Shown piece by piece: positions 1-7,106 of a stretch of 12,571 bases of DNA. The stretch's first letter is position 1. Every line of letters begins with the position of its first letter. The notes below the pieces were generated by a model that was given only the letters and a program-made list of their open reading frames with translations, had not been told where the DNA came from and made no database searches. A program made the translations under genes and the position numbers. The stretch comes from Syntrophomonadaceae bacterium. GTDB taxonomy: Bacteria; Bacillota; Dethiobacteria; DTU022. The stretch lies in NCBI GenBank assembly GCA_003553895.1, contig PWFM01000114.1, forward strand, positions 1-12,571. Direction: 5' to 3'.

Positions 1-5
1 CCGGC

Positions 6-863
6 TCAGGCCGCCTTTGGTTTAGGTTTGGGCCTGGTGTAGCGGTTGATGATCGGGACAAGCAGGTTCATGCCTATAATGGCAAAAGTGGTGCCTTCCG
101 GCAGCCATCCCCAGAGGCGCATGGCCATAATAATCAGGCCAACACCGAAGCCGAAAATATAACGGCCGGGCTGGGTTTTAGGCGAAGAGATCGGATCTGT
201 GGCCATAAAAAGGGCGCCCAGGAGCAGGCTTCCGGACAGAAGGTGGAATAATACATTTTGCCCGGTAAGCAGGCAGACCAGGACCACGGCGGCCAAACAA
301 CTCAGCGGGATGCGCCAGTTGGCGTAACGTTTATAGATTAACCAGGCTCCGCCCAGCAACAGCAAGAGCGCGGAGGTTTCTCCAAGGCTGCCCGGGACCG
401 TTCCCAGGAAGAGGTCCTGCAGTGGAGCCAGGGTCCCCTCACTGCGGGCTATTTGAAGCGGTGTTGCTGTTGCCGTCATATCAACCGGGGCCAGCCAGGG
501 GGTCATTGTTCCGGGGAAGGCATAGATAATGAAAAGCCGGCCGAAGAGCGCCGGGTTAAAGATATTTTTTCCGTATCCTCCGAACAGCTGCTTGCCGACG
601 ACAATTCCCACTACCGCACCTGCCGCTGCCACGTAAAGGGGCACGGAAGGGGATAGAGTTAAAGCCAGGAGCAGTCCGGTTACGACGGCGCTCAAATCTT
701 TTATTTTTAAAGGTTTTTTGGTCAGGTACTGGTAAAGAGCTTCCGAAGCAACTGCGGCCGCTACACTGACGGCTATTAGCATAAGGGCATTAAGGCCGTA
801 TGAGTAAATGGCAAAGACAGTTACTGGAGCCAGGGCAATAAGCATACCTTTCATCATTTTCAT
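6..863 (-). CDS. rnfD: RnfD, membrane subunit of the Rnf ferredoxin:NAD+ oxidoreductase
   Basis: This 285-residue, very hydrophobic protein has the NqrB/RnfD family pattern. Seen: the TGLLLALTLSP segment (about 62-72), the GGYGKNIFNPA motif (about 95-105) and the TATATPL stretch (130-136). In that stretch T134 matches the threonine that carries covalently bound FMN in characterised RnfD. The family role is to pass electrons through the membrane in the Rnf complex, which couples ferredoxin oxidation and NAD+ reduction to Na+ or H+ export. The start is firm: AAGGAGG lies 7 bases before the ATG. The N-terminus is about 20 residues shorter than in many RnfD proteins and begins almost directly with the first helix. 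The gene ends five bases from the window edge, so rnfG and later genes, if present, lie outside. The usual upstream neighbour rnfC is absent; a divergent gene sits there instead. Confidence 0.93.
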   Translation of the reverse strand: MKMMKGMLIALAPVTVFAIYSYGLNALMLIAVSVAAAVASEALYQYLTKKPLKIKDLSAVVTGLLLALTLSPSVPLYVAAAGAVVGIVVGKQLFGGYGKNIFNPALFGRLFIIYAFPGTMTPWLAPVDMTATATPLQIARSEGTLAPLQDLFLGTVPGSLGETSALLLLLGGAWLIYKRYANWRIPLSCLAAVVLVCLLTGQNVLFHLLSGSLLLGALFMATDPISSPKTQPGRYIFGFGVGLIIMAMRLWGWLPEGTTFAIIGMNLLVPIINRYTRPKPKPKAA

Positions 864-885
864 AGCGATTCCTCCTTATTATACT
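857..885 (+). promoter_or_regulatory. Possible divergent promoter for the DUF2284 gene
   Basis: On the plus strand a -35-like TTTTCA (857-862) is followed after 17 bases by a -10-like TATACT (880-885). This would start transcription near 892, giving a leader of about 100 bases before the proposed start at 991. It overlaps the rnfD promoter on the other strand, so the two genes could share control. A weaker alternative is TTGCAG (946-951) with TTTATA (970-975). Confidence 0.35.
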
Positions 886-917
886 AATATTATAGAACAG
901 ATAGGGAATAGGATCAA
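878..917 (-). promoter_or_regulatory. Predicted promoter of rnfD
   Basis: On the minus strand a -35 box TTGATC (912-917) is separated by exactly 17 bases from a perfect -10 box TATAAT (889-894). A second TATAAT (878-883) lies closer to the gene but leaves no room for a leader. Transcription would start near 882 and give a leader of about 20 bases holding AAGGAGG. This makes rnfD the first gene of its transcription unit. Pattern match only. Confidence 0.6.
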
Positions 918-974
918 TCCAGGGCAGGAAGGATTTAAAGCCGCCTTGCAGAACTTAACTGGCAATTGGTTTAT

Positions 975-993
975 AAAGGAGGAGGCTGCCATT
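975..993 (+). promoter_or_regulatory. Strong ribosome binding site followed by an ATT start codon
   Basis: AAAGGAGGAGG (975-985) is nearly a full anti-Shine-Dalgarno match. It is followed at normal distance by ATT TCT GAT in the DUF2284 frame. No ATG, GTG or TTG in that frame lies at a usable distance after it. ATT initiation is known but rare, infC being the classic example. Confidence 0.55.
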
Positions 994-1530
994 TCTGATT
1001 ACGGTAATTTGGAAGAGATTTTTGAGCGCTACGACTTCATAGATTATCACTGGATCAATGCATCCCAGATTGAGGTTGCCCACTGGGTGCGGTTTAAATG
1101 CACTTTCGGCTGCAGCAGCTTTGGCAAGAAAGGTTCTTGCCCGCCTCAGGTGCCTTCGGTGGAAGAATGCCGGGCTTTTTTCAGCGAATACGACCAGGCC
1201 GTTATCTTTCATATTGCCAAAAAAGTGGAACGTCCCGAAGATAGAGTGCTCTGGAGCCGGGAAGTGAGCAAGGAGTTGCTAAAGGTCGAAAGGGAAGTAT
1301 TTTGGGCTGGTTACCACAAAGCATTTATGCTATTTATGGACGAATGCCGGCTTTGTTCCAGCTGTACCGGTGAAAGGGAGAGCTGTATTAATAAAGAGGA
1401 TTCCCGCCCCGGTCCCGAATCGCTGGCCGTCGATGTTTTTTCCACGGTGCGCAGTGTAGGCTACCCCATTGAAGTTCTTTCCAGCTATGATCAGGAGATG
1501 AACCGTTACGCCTTCCTGATGGTTGAATAA
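991..1530 (+). CDS. DUF2284 (PF10050) cysteine-rich predicted metal-binding protein, probable ATT start
   Basis: The product is about 179 residues with two cysteine groups. The first is C37-x3-C41-x8-C50 followed by PP, the hallmark CPP signature of DUF2284. The second is C119-x2-C122-x2-C125-x6-C132, which looks able to hold an iron-sulfur cluster. No function is established for the family. Start choice: the frame is open back to an ATG at 808, but that would overlap the 5' end of divergent rnfD by 56 bases. The only strong ribosome binding site is AAAGGAGGAGG at 975-985. The in-frame codon 8 bases after its AAGGAGG core is ATT (991), and the predicted protein from there begins where family members usually begin. 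A TTG at 946 is the alternative (194 residues) but is 12 bases from a weaker AGGAAGGA. The gene converges on ferritin. Confidence 0.8.
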   Translation: MSDYGNLEEIFERYDFIDYHWINASQIEVAHWVRFKCTFGCSSFGKKGSCPPQVPSVEECRAFFSEYDQAVIFHIAKKVERPEDRVLWSREVSKELLKVEREVFWAGYHKAFMLFMDECRLCSSCTGERESCINKEDSRPGPESLAVDVFSTVRSVGYPIEVLSSYDQEMNRYAFLMVE

Positions 1531-1548
1531 AAAAGAGATAGAAAAGCG

Positions 1549-1587
1549 AAAAGCCCCTCACCTGCTTTGTAGCGGTGAAGGGCTTTT
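1549..1587. terminator. Bidirectional intrinsic terminator between convergent genes
   Basis: Arms 1549-1562 and 1574-1587 pair over 13 of 14 positions around an 11-base loop. The outer part is AAAAGC/GCTTTT, so either strand ends in a run of U. It lies between the DUF2284 stop (1530) and the ferritin stop (1593) and can end transcription from both sides. Confidence 0.85.
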
Positions 1588-1592
1588 CGGCC

Positions 1593-2099
1593 TTACTCCC
1601 CTTCCGGGGTAAAGCTTCTTGAGGCCAGTTCCCGGTCCAGCATCAGAATCCCATGGCCCTGCTCACCAACCCGCTTGACCTGGTTAAGCAGCTTGCTCAT
1701 GGTAGCTTCTTCCTCAACCTGTTCATCTATGAACCACTGCAGAAAGCTGATACTGGCATAGTGCTTATCTTCCTGCGCTGCGGCCATTAGATCGTTGATC
1801 AGGCTGCTGACCAGCTGTTCATGTTCCAGGGCCAGGGTAAAGATTTCTTCGGCGGACTTGAAATCACGTTTGGGATTTTTAAAGCCGGTAATGACCGCCT
1901 CTTCTCCCTGGTCAATAATAAAGTCAAAGAATTTCATGGCATGAAAGCGTTCTTCCTCGGCCTGGACCAGGAAGAAATTGGCGAAGCCGTCCAGGTCTTC
2001 CTTTTTGAAGTAGGCGGCCATGGCCAGGTAATAGTGGGCGGAATAGAACTCGTGTGTAATCTGTTCATTTAATTTGGCTAACAGTTTTTCTGAGAGCAT
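1593..2099 (-). CDS. ftnA: Ferritin, non-haem iron storage protein
   Basis: From the preferred start the protein has 168 residues and aligns without gaps in its key positions with E. coli FtnA. The ferroxidase ligands are visible at E17, Y24, E50, H53, E94, Q127 and E130. It should form a 24-subunit shell that oxidises Fe(II) and stores ferric mineral, lowering free iron and peroxide stress in the cytoplasm. Two in-frame ATGs exist, at 2108 and 2099. The first touches the ribosome binding site (AAAAAGGAG directly before it). The second lies 9 bases after GGAG and matches the family start, so it is chosen. The gene is monocistronic: it has its own extended -10 promoter and ends at the bidirectional terminator. 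Confidence 0.93.
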   Translation of the reverse strand: MLSEKLLAKLNEQITHEFYSAHYYLAMAAYFKKEDLDGFANFFLVQAEEERFHAMKFFDFIIDQGEEAVITGFKNPKRDFKSAEEIFTLALEHEQLVSSLINDLMAAAQEDKHYASISFLQWFIDEQVEEEATMSKLLNQVKRVGEQGHGILMLDRELASRSFTPEGE

Positions 2100-2121
2100 A
2101 TTTTTCATCTCCTTTTTGCTT

Positions 2122-2170
2122 ATTATATCATATTTAACCGGTAATACTACTATTATGATGGTTTAACCGG
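2122..2170 (-). promoter_or_regulatory. Ferritin promoter region with repeated TTTAACCGG element
   Basis: On the minus strand the extended -10 TGATATAAT contains TATAAT at 2122-2127; no good -35 box is seen. Transcription would start near 2115, leaving a very short leader of about 16 bases. Upstream, the 9-base element tttaaccgg occurs twice in direct orientation (2133-2141 and 2162-2170, 29 bases apart). Between them lies a small inverted repeat, taata-ctac-tatta (2142-2155). These are candidate operator sequences, for example for an iron or peroxide regulator, but none matches a Fur or PerR box well. Confidence 0.45.
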
Positions 2171-2173
2171 AAT

Positions 2174-2422
2174 TTAATTGTTCCAGAAACCGGGCAGCCG
2201 CTTGACCACGGCCGTGGCAAAAATGTGACCGGCCATCATGCTGATCAATACCGCGAAAATGTTTTCGGTATAATAAGCGGTAACAGCAATTATTGTGGTC
2301 ATGATCGCAATATACAGGACGGCATGGACCCAATCCGGCATCCGTTCATCAATCCTTTCAGGTTCGGTAAAAAAAGTTGCCAGGCCGCATGCTTTTCCTG
2401 ACAACTTATCGATGTGCAGCAA
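2174..2422 (-). CDS. Small two-helix membrane protein of unknown function
   Basis: I do not recognise this gene. The frame gives up to 82 residues from a TTG at 2422. The C-terminal 55 residues start at an ATG (M28, 5' base at 2341) and contain two hydrophobic segments: roughly AVLYIAIMTTIIAVTAYY, then a short polar ENI followed by FAVLISMMAGHIFATAVV. They end in a basic KRLPGFWNN tail. Codon choice resembles that of the neighbouring genes, which supports real coding. The start is uncertain: the TTG has no convincing ribosome binding site, and the ATG has AAGGA 11 bases upstream. It lies 99 bases after fdhA on the same strand and might be cotranscribed with it. Confidence 0.5.
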   Translation of the reverse strand: MLHIDKLSGKACGLATFFTEPERIDERMPDWVHAVLYIAIMTTIIAVTAYYTENIFAVLISMMAGHIFATAVVKRLPGFWNN

Positions 2423-2460
2423 CTTGCCTGTATTATCAAGACTGCTTTTTAACTATCCTG

Positions 2461-2520
2461 TTAAGCCGGGTATATAAATGCTGCCATGGGAACCCGGACC
2501 CAATATAGGGCAAAATCCAT
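2461..2520 (-). other. Possible 19-codon ORF or gene remnant directly after fdhA
   Basis: One base after the fdhA stop codon is an ATG that opens a 19-codon frame with a hydrophobic product (contains FALYWV and PMAAFIYP). It is preceded by GGAGAAGG inside the last fdhA codons at ideal spacing, so translation could continue by coupling. The frame then stops. It is not in phase with the small membrane protein further on. It may be a short coupled peptide or the decayed N-terminus of a longer membrane protein. Confidence 0.25.
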
Positions 2521-2521
2521 T

Positions 2522-5197
2522 TTAAACCTTCTCCAGGTTAACTGCGCAGACTTTCAGTTCCGGAATACTTGCTACCGGGTCCAGTTCGGAGTTGGTGAGC
2601 TGGTTGGCGCAGCTTTCGGCAAAATGGAAGGTCATAAAGACTGTGCCTTCTTTTAATTCTGAAACTGGCTTAACATCAGCCTCCACTTCGCCACGCCTGG
2701 AGGTCAGGCGGATCCTGTCGTTTTCGTTCAAACCAAGACGTTTGGCATCTTCCAAACTGATCATGGCTTTTTCCATGTCATATAGATCGCTTAAACCCCT
2801 GGACCGGCGGGTCATGGTTCCGGTATGGTAATGGTAAAGAGATCTGCCGGTAGTAAGGATAAACGGGTATTCTTCATCAGGAACTTCCGCCGGTGGTCTA
2901 TAATCGACGGGTTTAAACTGGGCCTTGCCGCTTCCGGTCAGGAACTTTTCGCCGTAAAGAATCGGTGTGCCCGGGTGATCTTCTTCCGGGCAGGGCCAGC
3001 ACAGGCCGCCTTCTTCGAGCCTTTCGTAGGTGATGCCCTTCCATTTTGGGTTCAGCTCGCCAATTTCTTTCATTACATCGGCCGCGCCGCTGTATTCAAA
3101 GCCTTTAAGGCCCAGCTTTTGGCCCAGCTCGCAAAAAATGTCAAGGTCGCTTCTGGCTTCGCCGGGAGCGTTAATTGCCTTGCGGATCCTCTGGACCCGC
3201 CGCTCTGTATTGACGAAAGTGCCGTCTTTTTCAGCGAAAGAGGCCGCGGGCAGCACCACATCGGCGTAATCAGCGGTTTCTGTGAAAAAGAGGTCCTGGA
3301 CGATGACCAGATCCAGTTTTTCCAGGGCTTCGGTAATTTTACAAATGTCGGGTTCGCTTACGACCGGGTTTTCTCCCATCACGTAGACGCCTTTGATCTT
3401 GTCTTCGAGAGCTGCTTTAAACATCTTGGTCATGGGCATGCCCGGCTTATCCGGTATTTCAGCGCCGTATGCTTCAGAGAATTTTTTATTCGCTTCCGGC
3501 GAACTGACCGGCTGGTAACCGGGAAAAACATTGGGTAGAGCTCCTACGTCGCAGGCTCCCTGTACGTTATTCTGGCCCCGCAGCGGATTGACCCCGCCGC
3601 CTCGTTTGCCCATATTACCGGTGAGGGTGGCCAGTCCCGCCAGGGCCAGGACGTTGTCCGTGCCGCTGGTATGCTGGGTGATACCCATAGTGTAGAGAAT
3701 GGCCGCCGGGCTGTTTCCGGCATAGATCCTGGCCGCTTCGGCGATTTTTTCCGCCGGAACCCCGGTGATTTCAGCCATTTCGTTTAATTCGATACTGCCG
3801 ATTTTTTCAGCGTATTCCTCGAACCCTTCAGTCCGGTCCTTGATAAAGTCTTCATCATACAGCTTTTCATCAAGGATTACTTTAGCCATACCCTGGAGCA
3901 GCGCGGCGTTGGTCCCCGGCTTAAGCTGGAGGAATACATCCGCATGTTCAGCGATCTTGATCCGCCTGGGGTCGGCCACGATCAACCTGGCGCCTTTCTT
4001 TATGGCCCTCCTGATCCGGTAGCCGATAACCGGGTGGGTTTCGGTGGTGTTGGATCCGGTAATGAAGAAGACCCTGGCCTCGTCGGCTATGTCGTCGATA
4101 CTGTTGGTCATAGCTCCGCCTCCGAATGTTGTAGCCAGACCGGCTACTGTAGGCGCGTGTCAGAGGCGGGCGCAGTGGTCCACGTTGTTTGTTCCCATGG
4201 CCCGGAAAATTTTCTGGAAGAGGTAGTTTTCTTCACTGGTGCAACGGGCTGAACTGATTCCACCCAGGGCGTCGGCTCCGTGCCTGGCCTTGATGTCGCT
4301 CATCTTGTCGACGATGAAATCAAGGGCTTCATCCCAGGAAGATTCTACAAAAATCCCGTCTTTTTTAAGTAACGGTTTCTTGAGGCGGTCGGGGTGATTG
4401 ATGAAATCAAACCCAAAACGCCCCTTGACACAGAGGTCGCCGCGGTTAACTTCATTATCCCGGTTTCCTTCGACCTTTACCACGCGATCGCCGCGGACAC
4501 CGAGCTTAATGCCGCAACCTACTCCACAGTAAGCACAGGTGCTTTCCACTTCACGTTCCGCCACAACCGGTTCGGCCAGGTAGAGCGCCCCGGTAGGGCA
4601 GCGCACCACACATTCGCCGCAGGACTCGCACTTAGATTCTTTAATAGGTTTGTCGCCCAGGACGGCTACCTTGGTGTGAAAGCCGCGGAAGGCAAAATCG
4701 ATGGCTGCCACTCCGTTAATTTCTTCACAGGTGCGGATACAAATTCCGCACAGGATACACCGGGTAAAATCGCGGTGGAAGAAGGGGTTGCTTTCGTCCG
4801 GCTTAACCGGTTCGACACTGCGGCGGATTTGCCTCATCCGATCCTGGTTGATCCCTACAAAAGCGCTCACTTCCTGGAGCCGGCAGCTGTTGTTGCGGCT
4901 GCAGCTCTGGCAATCCTTGTGATGGCTGGCCAGGATTAATTCCACGTTGGAAAGACGCACCCGGCGCACTTCATCCGTATCAGTCTTCACTACCATGCCG
5001 TCTTTAACCGGCGCCCGGCAGGCGGTGACAATTTTACCGTCGGCATCGACCATGCAGACCCGGCAGCCGCCAAAAGTGGACAGATCGGGATGATGGCAGA
5101 GGGTAGGGATATAAATACCCGCTTTTTCCGCTGCTTCAAATACGGTTGATCCTTTTTCAACTGCAGTTTCTAAGCCGTTGATAGTAACTTTATACAT
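2522..5197 (-). CDS. fdhA: Selenocysteine-containing formate dehydrogenase catalytic subunit FdhA (UGA at 4160-4162 read as Sec)
   Basis: This single gene of 891 residues appears as two open frames split by an in-frame UGA. Order of parts: a [2Fe-2S] domain (C34, C45, C48, C60); a NuoG-like H92-x3-C96-x2-C99-x5-C105 cluster; two 4Fe-4S motifs (C147/150/153/157 and C190/193/196/200); the molybdopterin-domain cluster (C221/224/228/256, with K258); then the molybdopterin oxidoreductase and C-terminal dinucleotide-binding domains. Residue 346 is the UGA, in the motif HCARL-U-HAPTVAGL, the Mo/W-ligand site of formate dehydrogenases, followed by the conserved histidine. A SECIS-like hairpin follows. 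The reaction is reversible formate oxidation to CO2 at a Mo/W bis-MGD centre. The ATG at 5197 has GGGAGG 7 bases upstream and overlaps the nuoF-like gene by 8 bases. The NuoG-like N-terminus and these neighbours indicate an NAD(P)-linked cytoplasmic complex. Confidence 0.95.
4131..4162 (-). promoter_or_regulatory. Selenocysteine UGA codon and bacterial SECIS hairpin in fdhA
   Basis: The UGA occupies 4160-4162. Twelve bases later the mRNA forms a perfect 6-bp stem, GUAGCC/GGCUAC, closed by the loop GGUCU (4131-4147). The loop sequence and its distance from the UGA match the E. coli fdhF SECIS, whose apical GGUCU loop is bound by SelB. This hairpin also encodes the conserved VAGLAT residues. 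Confidence 0.9.
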
Positions 5198-7106
5198 CGG
5201 TTAACCTCCCTCTAGCCGCAGCAGCCAGATTTTCTTTTCCTGTCAGGCGTTCCACGGCGCTGAAACGCTCGGGGCATTCCTGGAAGCAGATGCCGCACTT
5301 GGTGCACTTGCTCTGATCAATTGTATGCGGCACTTTCTTTTCGCCGCTGATCGCCTCGACCGGGCAGGCCTTGCGGCAGCGCCCGCAGGCGGTGCATTTT
5401 TCTTCATCGATATGGAACACGATCAGGTTCTTGCAGACCAGGGCCGGGCAGGCGTGGTCTTTAATGTGGGCTTCATATTCTTCCTGGAAATACTGGATCG
5501 TGCTCAACACCGGGTTGGGAGCTGTCTGTCCCAGACCACAGATGGAACCCTTTATAATGGAATCGCCCATCTCGATCAGGTGTTCTATGTCTCCTTCACG
5601 ACCTCGCCCTTCGCAAATATCATTCAGCACTTCCAGCATCTGCTGGGTGCCCTGGCGGCAGGGGACGCACTGGCCGCATGATTCTTCGAAGGTGAAGTCC
5701 AGGAAGTAGCGGGCCACGTCTACCATGCAGGTTGTCTCGTCAATAACGACCATACCGCCTGAACCCATCATCGACCCGGCTTCGACCAGGGTGTCGAAAT
5801 CGACTGAGAGGTGCAGCTTGTCTTCCGGCAAACATCCTCCCGAAGGACCGCCGGTCTGGACGGCCTTGAACTTCCTGTCGTTCAGGATGCCGCCGCCGAC
5901 TTCATAAATGATTTTCTTCAGCTCGATACCCATGGGCACTTCGATCAAGCCGCTGCGGTTGATCGTTCCGGTCAGGGCAAAAACGGCCGTGCCGGGGCTG
6001 CCCTCGGTGCCGATACTTCTGAACCAGTCGGCGCCCTTGCTCAGGATCTGGGGTACCACTGAGAAAGTTTTGACGTTGTTTAAAAGGGTCGGCTTGCCCC
6101 ACAGTCCTTCCTCTGTGGTCCTGGGACGGGGCAGGGGCTTGGGCCAGCCGCGGTTGCCTTCAATGGACATGACCAGGGCCGTTGATTCACCGCAAACAAA
6201 GGCGCCGGCGCCCTGGAATATTTCCAGCTCGAAATTAAAACCGGTACCCAGGATATTTTCGCCAAGCAGGTTTTTCTCCCTGGCCTGGGCGATGGCCTTG
6301 CGCAGACGACTGATGGCCAGGGGGTATTCGGCGCGGACGTAGAAATAACCTTTTGATGAGCCGATGGTATAGCCGGCGATGATCATTCCCTCAATCACCG
6401 AGTGGGGGTCTCCTTCCAGGACTGAGCGGTCCATGAAAGCGCCCGGGTCACCTTCATCGGCGTTACAAATAACGTACTTCTGGTCGGCCTGGGGTTTCAG
6501 GCAGGATTCCCACTTGCGCCCGGCCGGGAAGCCGGCGCCTCCGCGGCCTCTCAGCCCTGAATCTTTGAGGACGCCAATAATCTCTTCCTGCTTCATCTCA
6601 AGCGCTTCGGCCAGGCCTTTGTAGCCGCCCCTGGCGATGTATTCGTTAATGTTCTCGGGGTCAATTACCCCGCAGTTCTTCAAAATTACTCTTTGCTGAT
6701 TTTTAAAAACGTCTCCAGTATCTATTCTTTCAATATCCTCGGGGCCGCCCTCGCCGAAAAAGCCTAGGGCCAGATCGGGCCGAGGATCATCGTTGACGAG
6801 ATAGCTGTCGATGATTTCTTCAACTTTTTCCGGGGTCACATCCTGGTAAGAAATACGCGGCCGACCGGGTTTGATCACATCAACCAGGACTTCGGCGAAA
6901 CACATTCCTATACAGCCGACTTCCTTGATCTCGGCCGTTAGGTTTTCTTTATCCAGCTTAGTTTTTATGGTTTGGACTACCGACTGGGCTCCGGTAGCAT
7001 TGCCGCAGGTAGCGCAGCCGACATAAATCTGGGGGATATCGTTATTTTGCTCTTTTTCCATAGCTTTGAGAGCTTCTTTTTCAATGGCATCAAACTTTTG
7101 GATCAC
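5190..7106 (-). CDS. nuoF: NuoF/HydB-like NADH-binding flavoprotein subunit of the formate dehydrogenase complex
   Basis: The protein has 638 residues. Order of domains: a thioredoxin-like [2Fe-2S] domain (C31, C34, C65, C69); the NADH/FMN-binding core with GLRGRGGAGFPAGRKW (from about 184) and the downstream GAGAFVCGESTAL; the SLBB and 4Fe-4S part with ESCGQCVPCRQG (about 475); and two C-terminal ferredoxin-type motifs, CTACGRCRKACP (about 571) and CTKCGICFQECP (about 600). This extended form, longer than complex I NuoF, is typical of HydB/HylB/HndC subunits in NAD(P)-linked and electron-bifurcating hydrogenases and formate dehydrogenases. It should exchange electrons between NAD(P)H, FMN and the iron-sulfur chain leading to FdhA. 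The start is GTG at 7106, overlapping the nuoE-like gene by 17 bases with AAGGAGG 12 bases upstream. Bifurcation is inferred from architecture, not shown. Confidence 0.93.
   Translation of the reverse strand: MIQKFDAIEKEALKAMEKEQNNDIPQIYVGCATCGNATGAQSVVQTIKTKLDKENLTAEIKEVGCIGMCFAEVLVDVIKPGRPRISYQDVTPEKVEEIIDSYLVNDDPRPDLALGFFGEGGPEDIERIDTGDVFKNQQRVILKNCGVIDPENINEYIARGGYKGLAEALEMKQEEIIGVLKDSGLRGRGGAGFPAGRKWESCLKPQADQKYVICNADEGDPGAFMDRSVLEGDPHSVIEGMIIAGYTIGSSKGYFYVRAEYPLAISRLRKAIAQAREKNLLGENILGTGFNFELEIFQGAGAFVCGESTALVMSIEGNRGWPKPLPRPRTTEEGLWGKPTLLNNVKTFSVVPQILSKGADWFRSIGTEGSPGTAVFALTGTINRSGLIEVPMGIELKKIIYEVGGGILNDRKFKAVQTGGPSGGCLPEDKLHLSVDFDTLVEAGSMMGSGGMVVIDETTCMVDVARYFLDFTFEESCGQCVPCRQGTQQMLEVLNDICEGRGREGDIEHLIEMGDSIIKGSICGLGQTAPNPVLSTIQYFQEEYEAHIKDHACPALVCKNLIVFHIDEEKCTACGRCRKACPVEAISGEKKVPHTIDQSKCTKCGICFQECPERFSAVERLTGKENLAAAARGRLTDV

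Noticed and set aside
808..990. N-terminal extension of the DUF2284 protein from ATG 808
   Set aside because: It would overlap the start of divergent rnfD and its promoter, has no ribosome binding site, and extends well beyond the usual family start.
2463..2500. Inverted repeat CCGGGT/ACCCGG after fdhA as a terminator
   Set aside because: The loop is about 20 bases and no T-run follows on the minus strand, so it does not fit an intrinsic terminator.
2825..3538. A 237-residue open frame on the plus strand opposite fdhA
   Set aside because: It lies wholly antisense to conserved FdhA coding sequence, has no ribosome binding site and no recognisable motif; it is an open frame caused by the base composition of the real gene.
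2522..4111. A separate 529-residue truncated formate dehydrogenase gene starting at ATG 4111
   Set aside because: It has no ribosome binding site of its own and begins mid-domain. The sequence is continuous in phase with the upstream frame through the UGA at 4160-4162, and the SECIS-like hairpin supports readthrough.
4394..4939. A 181-residue plus-strand open frame opposite the iron-sulfur region of fdhA
   Set aside because: Antisense to the well-conserved cysteine motifs of FdhA; nothing family-like in its translation.
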